Assembly (NCBI GenBank): GCA_017353855.1
Contig: JAFMSA010000023.1
Span: 1 to 17,620 of the forward strand
Reading direction: 5' to 3'
Source of the DNA: Alphaproteobacteria bacterium
GTDB lineage: Bacteria > Pseudomonadota > Alphaproteobacteria > ATCC43930 > CGMCC-115725
Length of the DNA: 17,620 nucleotides
The notes beneath the pieces are model-generated. The model saw only the letters and a program-made list of their open reading frames with translations. It had not been told where the DNA came from and did no database searches. Position numbers and translations under genes: made by a program. Below are positions 14,525 through 17,620 of the stretch, piece after piece. The first letter of the stretch is position 1. Every line of letters starts with the position of its first letter.

Positions 14525-16318
14525 ATGCGGGTTCACCGGTTTCTGCTGACCGTCGCGCTGGCCGCCACGCTGACGCCGGGGCCGGCTGTCCGCGCCGATC
14601 TCAACTATCGCGCCGAGATTAGCGGCGCCGAAGACAGCGATCTTGCCGACCTGCTGGACAGGGTCTCCGAGCTGAAGACGCTCGAAAACAAACCCCCCGC
14701 TTCCGAGCAAGCCCTGCGCCGGCGGGCCGACCGCGATCTCGCGCGGTTAGCCGACGCTGCACACAGCCTCGGCTACTGGGATGCGGCGTTCTCGTACGAG
14801 CTCGACACCGGGTCCGACCCGGCGAAAGTCAAAGTGACGGTAACTCCGGGGGCGCTGTACCACGTGGCTTCGATAGACGTGCTGGGCCCCGACGGACAGC
14901 CTCTTTCCGGCGGGATCGGGCAAAGCCTTCCGCTCAAACCGGGCGACCCTGCGCGCACCGCGCCGGTTGTCGCCGCCGAGACCGCACTGCTGGCTGCGCT
15001 CGGCGACAGCGGCCATCCCTTCGCTAAGGTCGAGAACCGCCGCGTCGAGATCGACCGAAGCGCGCAGACGATGAACGTGACCTATACGCTCGACCCCGGA
15101 CCGGTGCAGCATTTCGGTGCCGTCACGGTCTCGGGGCTCGAGCGGCTGAACCCCGCCTATGTCGAAGGACGGGTGCGCTGGCAGCCAGGCGCGCCCTATC
15201 AGACGCAGAAAGTCGAAGCGACACGCCGCGCGCTGATCGAGACCGGGCTGTTCAGCACCGTGCAGATCACGCCGACCCCAGACCCCGATCACCCCGAAAA
15301 TGTCCGGATGACCATCGATGCCAAGGAAAGGTTGCACCGTACGGTCGGGGTGGGGCTCGCGTACAACACCAGCCAGGGCCCGGGGGCGCGGCTCTACTGG
15401 GAAAACCGGAATCTCTTCGGGAACGCCGAGTCGCTGAGGGTGACCGGCGAAGGCGGCCAGCAGGTTGCCGGGTTCAGGACCAATTTCCGCAAGCCCGACT
15501 TCTTGACCGTCGACCAGGATCTCCTGGCCAGCGCAGAGATCGTCGACGACAAGCCGATCGCTTATCACAGCCGCCGCGGGGTTGTCTCGCTCGGGCTCGA
15601 ACGGCGTTTTGGCTCTGAGCTGACCGTCGGGGCGGGCCTTCAAGGCACAAAAGCAAATGTCGCCCCGCAGGCCAACCCCAATCCGACGACCGCAGCCGCG
15701 CCCACCCAGCACTATTCGCTGATCGCGATACCGGCTTACCTCAAGCTCGACGAGACCGACAATCTGCTGAACCCGACGCGCGGATATCGCGCGCAGCTCT
15801 CGGTGATGCCCGCGCATACCTTGTCCGGACCCAACCTGACCTTCGTTTCGAATCAGCTTTCCGGCAGCGGCTACTGGAGCCTCGGCGCACAGCAGCGAAC
15901 GACCCTCGCCGGCAGACTGGCACTCGCTTCACTCGACGGCGCGCCGCTCGCCCTGCTGCCGGCCGACCAGCGGATCTACGCCGGCGGGGGCGGCTCGATC
16001 CGGCCTTATGGCTATCAACTCGCTGGTCCGCGCGACATCGGCAACAAGCCGTTCGGCGGCCGATCGAGCCTGGTGCTCAATCTCGAAGCGCGGGTCAAAA
16101 TCACCGACACGATCGGTATCGTGCCGTTTGTCGATGCCGGCAGCTATTACGAGAGCCCCTTGCCGCAGCTCGGCCGTACGCTTCTCTACGGTCTTGGTCT
16201 CGGTTTCCGCTATTATACGACCTTCGGACCGTTGCGGGTCGATCTGGCTACACCGATGCGCCGACGCAGCGGCGATTCTCCCATCCAGATCTATATCAGC
16301 CTCGGACAAGCGTTCTGA
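14525..16318 (+). CDS. tamA: TamA-type outer-membrane assembly protein (BamA/Omp85 superfamily)
   Basis: TamA is the outer-membrane half of the translocation and assembly module, helping insert autotransporters and other barrel proteins with TamB. The 597-residue protein has a signal peptide (MRVHRFLLTVALA... cleaved near AVRA at residue 24), periplasmic POTRA repeats over about residues 26-265 (for example HVASIDVLG and HFGAVTVSGLERLNP), then the 16-strand Omp85 barrel with RLYWENRNLFGNAESL, TDNLLNPTRGYRAQL, GGGGSIRPYGYQ and a terminal YISLGQAF ending in phenylalanine. The L6 motif retains its arginine (R493) but reads IRPYGY instead of the more common VRGY/VRGF. ATG 14525 is chosen for the signal peptide and AGGGA four bases before; an open frame continues to 14444. 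It overlaps the tamB start by one base. Confidence 0.93.
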   Translation: MRVHRFLLTVALAATLTPGPAVRADLNYRAEISGAEDSDLADLLDRVSELKTLENKPPASEQALRRRADRDLARLADAAHSLGYWDAAFSYELDTGSDPAKVKVTVTPGALYHVASIDVLGPDGQPLSGGIGQSLPLKPGDPARTAPVVAAETALLAALGDSGHPFAKVENRRVEIDRSAQTMNVTYTLDPGPVQHFGAVTVSGLERLNPAYVEGRVRWQPGAPYQTQKVEATRRALIETGLFSTVQITPTPDPDHPENVRMTIDAKERLHRTVGVGLAYNTSQGPGARLYWENRNLFGNAESLRVTGEGGQQVAGFRTNFRKPDFLTVDQDLLASAEIVDDKPIAYHSRRGVVSLGLERRFGSELTVGAGLQGTKANVAPQANPNPTTAAAPTQHYSLIAIPAYLKLDETDNLLNPTRGYRAQLSVMPAHTLSGPNLTFVSNQLSGSGYWSLGAQQRTTLAGRLALASLDGAPLALLPADQRIYAGGGGSIRPYGYQLAGPRDIGNKPFGGRSSLVLNLEARVKITDTIGIVPFVDAGSYYESPLPQLGRTLLYGLGLGFRYYTTFGPLRVDLATPMRRRSGDSPIQIYISLGQAF

Positions 16319-17620
16319 TGCGGTATGCGGGAAAGGTCCTTCGCTGGCTCGGCACGGCGCTGGCTGCCGTGCTGTTTCTCCTGGTCGCGGTTTTCGCCCT
16401 GCTACAGACGCAAATCGGCAAGCAGTGGCTGGAAAAAGAGATCGCGAGGAGTGCGAGCAGCCCTGATTTTACAGTAACCGTCGGCAGGCTTGGCGGCATT
16501 GTGCCGTTCCGAATGACGATCGAGCGCATCGAGATCGGCGACCGCGACGGCGTCTACCTCACTATGCGCGACATCGGCGTCGACATCTCAGCGACAGCAT
16601 TGCTCGCGGGGCAGGCTCATATCCGGTCCCTGTCGATTGCCGAGATCGAGATGGCGCGAATCAGTACCGCGCGATCGACGAAGCCGTTCACCGACTACCT
16701 CACGGTTCCCCGCCTCCCCGTCGGTGTCGCCCTCGACCGCCTCTCGATCGGCCGCTTGACACTTGCTCCACCGGTTCTGGGGGAGCAGCTCGTTGCAGCG
16801 CTCGACGGCAGTGCCGAGCTCATCCGAGCGACGGCGCACATTGCCCTTGACTTGCACCGGACCGACGGGTCTGCGGGAAACATCACGCTGGCCCTCGAGC
16901 TCGCCGGAGCGCCGCCGGTTCTCAGTGTACGGCTCGACGCAGCCGACCCCACCGGGCTGCTGGCCGACCGGCTCTTCGGCCGCACCGACCGCCAGCCGCT
17001 CGCCCTGGCGTTGCATGGGGCCGGACCGGTTACGGATTGGCACGGGCAGATGAGCGCCTCGGCGGGTGCGGTGGCCCGTTTCGATGCTGATTTGACGCTT
17101 GCGGCGGCTGCCAAGACCGTGCTCGGCGTATCGGCTACCGCCACGCTCACGCCGCTGCTCCCGGCGGAGTTTGCACCGCTGGCCGGCGATCCGATAACGC
17201 TTTCGTTGCGCGCCACGTTCGGCGAACGGCTCATCGTTAACTTGCGGTCGCTCGAGACCGCGGCGGGGACGCTGGCTGGCGATGCCGAGTTCGGCAGGAC
17301 TGACAAAACCCTCGTTGCGCATCTGCGTGCCGATCTTCCTGAACTTGCACGCGCCGCCCCGCTGCTCGGCCAGCCGGTCGGCGGTGCCGCGAGCCTCACA
17401 GCCGAGGTGACGGGGACCGATGACCGCCCGAGGCTCGATCTCAACTTCTCCGGCCGTGGGATGCGGCTCGGCCCGTCGAACGTGGAGCATCTCGAAGCGG
17501 ATATTTCGGCGTCGCCGACCGGTGTCCTGAACGACCCGCACACGCGGGTCGATATCCGCGGGCAGGGGCGCATCATCGGGCTGGCGCTGCCCGAGCAGGC
17601 TGCCGCCGCATCGGGGCTCG
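16318..17620 (+). CDS. tamB: TamB-type translocation/assembly module protein, N-terminal part (cut by window end)
   Basis: TamB proteins are very long (over 1,000 residues) and anchored by one inner-membrane helix. They span the periplasm as a beta-taco groove that partners TamA and, in the AsmA-like superfamily, is linked to lipid transport. The first 434 residues are present: a single anchor at about residues 11-30 (WLGTALAAVLFLLVAVFALL), then QTQIGKQWLEKEIARS and repetitive short beta-strand sequence such as VTVGRLGGIVPFRMTIERIEIGD and VYLTMRDIGVDIS. ATG 16318 overlaps the tamA TGA by one base. The frame stays open to the window end, so the C-terminal DUF490 domain is not seen. The call rests on the N-terminal pattern and the position after tamA. 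Confidence 0.9.
   Translation, partial: MRYAGKVLRWLGTALAAVLFLLVAVFALLQTQIGKQWLEKEIARSASSPDFTVTVGRLGGIVPFRMTIERIEIGDRDGVYLTMRDIGVDISATALLAGQAHIRSLSIAEIEMARISTARSTKPFTDYLTVPRLPVGVALDRLSIGRLTLAPPVLGEQLVAALDGSAELIRATAHIALDLHRTDGSAGNITLALELAGAPPVLSVRLDAADPTGLLADRLFGRTDRQPLALALHGAGPVTDWHGQMSASAGAVARFDADLTLAAAAKTVLGVSATATLTPLLPAEFAPLAGDPITLSLRATFGERLIVNLRSLETAAGTLAGDAEFGRTDKTLVAHLRADLPELARAAPLLGQPVGGAASLTAEVTGTDDRPRLDLNFSGRGMRLGPSNVEHLEADISASPTGVLNDPHTRVDIRGQGRIIGLALPEQAAAASGL

Noticed and set aside
1..17620. CRISPR arrays, tRNA genes, complete insertion sequences
   Set aside because: Read for regular direct repeats, tRNA-like cloverleaf ends and transposase motifs. None was convincing apart from the intron remnant.

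Overview
The window comes from a high-GC Gram-negative bacterium, most likely an alphaproteobacterium. The ribosomal protein L28 and the TamA/TamB, ApaG, FolE, MeaB and Atm1-type proteins all read like alphaproteobacterial versions, and most intact genes have a GC-rich third codon position. The species cannot be named from the sequence alone.

Layout. (1) Positions 1-1512 hold no gene I can support. (2) Positions 1513-4072 are a decay tract. A kup-type potassium transporter gene is broken by at least nine reading-frame changes, and the 3' end of a group II intron (end of the maturase ORF plus catalytic domain V) is embedded in it. A frameshifted GFA/CENP-V zinc protein gene follows directly. 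(3) An intact amidohydrolase (4074-5342) overlaps an SDR oxidoreductase (5339-6118). (4) On the minus strand, an LLM-class oxidoreductase, apaG and folE lie in series (8205 down to 6136) and meet the SDR gene tail to tail. (5) After about 675 bases without a recognisable gene come two small overlapping plus-strand genes, one soluble and one a three-helix membrane protein. (6) A tightly packed plus-strand cluster follows: a TetA-like MFS exporter, an Atm1-type ABC exporter and the MeaB/ArgK GTPase. (7) rpmB (L28) has its own plausible promoter. (8) After about 570 bases of apparently non-coding DNA come tamA and the start of tamB, overlapping by one base and running off the end of the window.

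The intact part is mostly core metabolism and envelope biogenesis: pterin synthesis (folE), cobalamin-dependent mutase maintenance (meaB), export of glutathione-type conjugates (atm1) and outer-membrane/autotransporter assembly (tamAB). I see no convincing new defence, mobile or biosynthetic system. The most distinctive content is the pseudogene tract with the intron scar. It contains an open in-frame fusion of Kup and maturase sequence, short duplications and microhomologies at the lesions, and an intact downstream gene whose ribosome binding site lies inside the dead GFA gene. A second point of interest is the start of meaB, where the best ribosome binding site and ATG are one base out of frame with the conserved protein.
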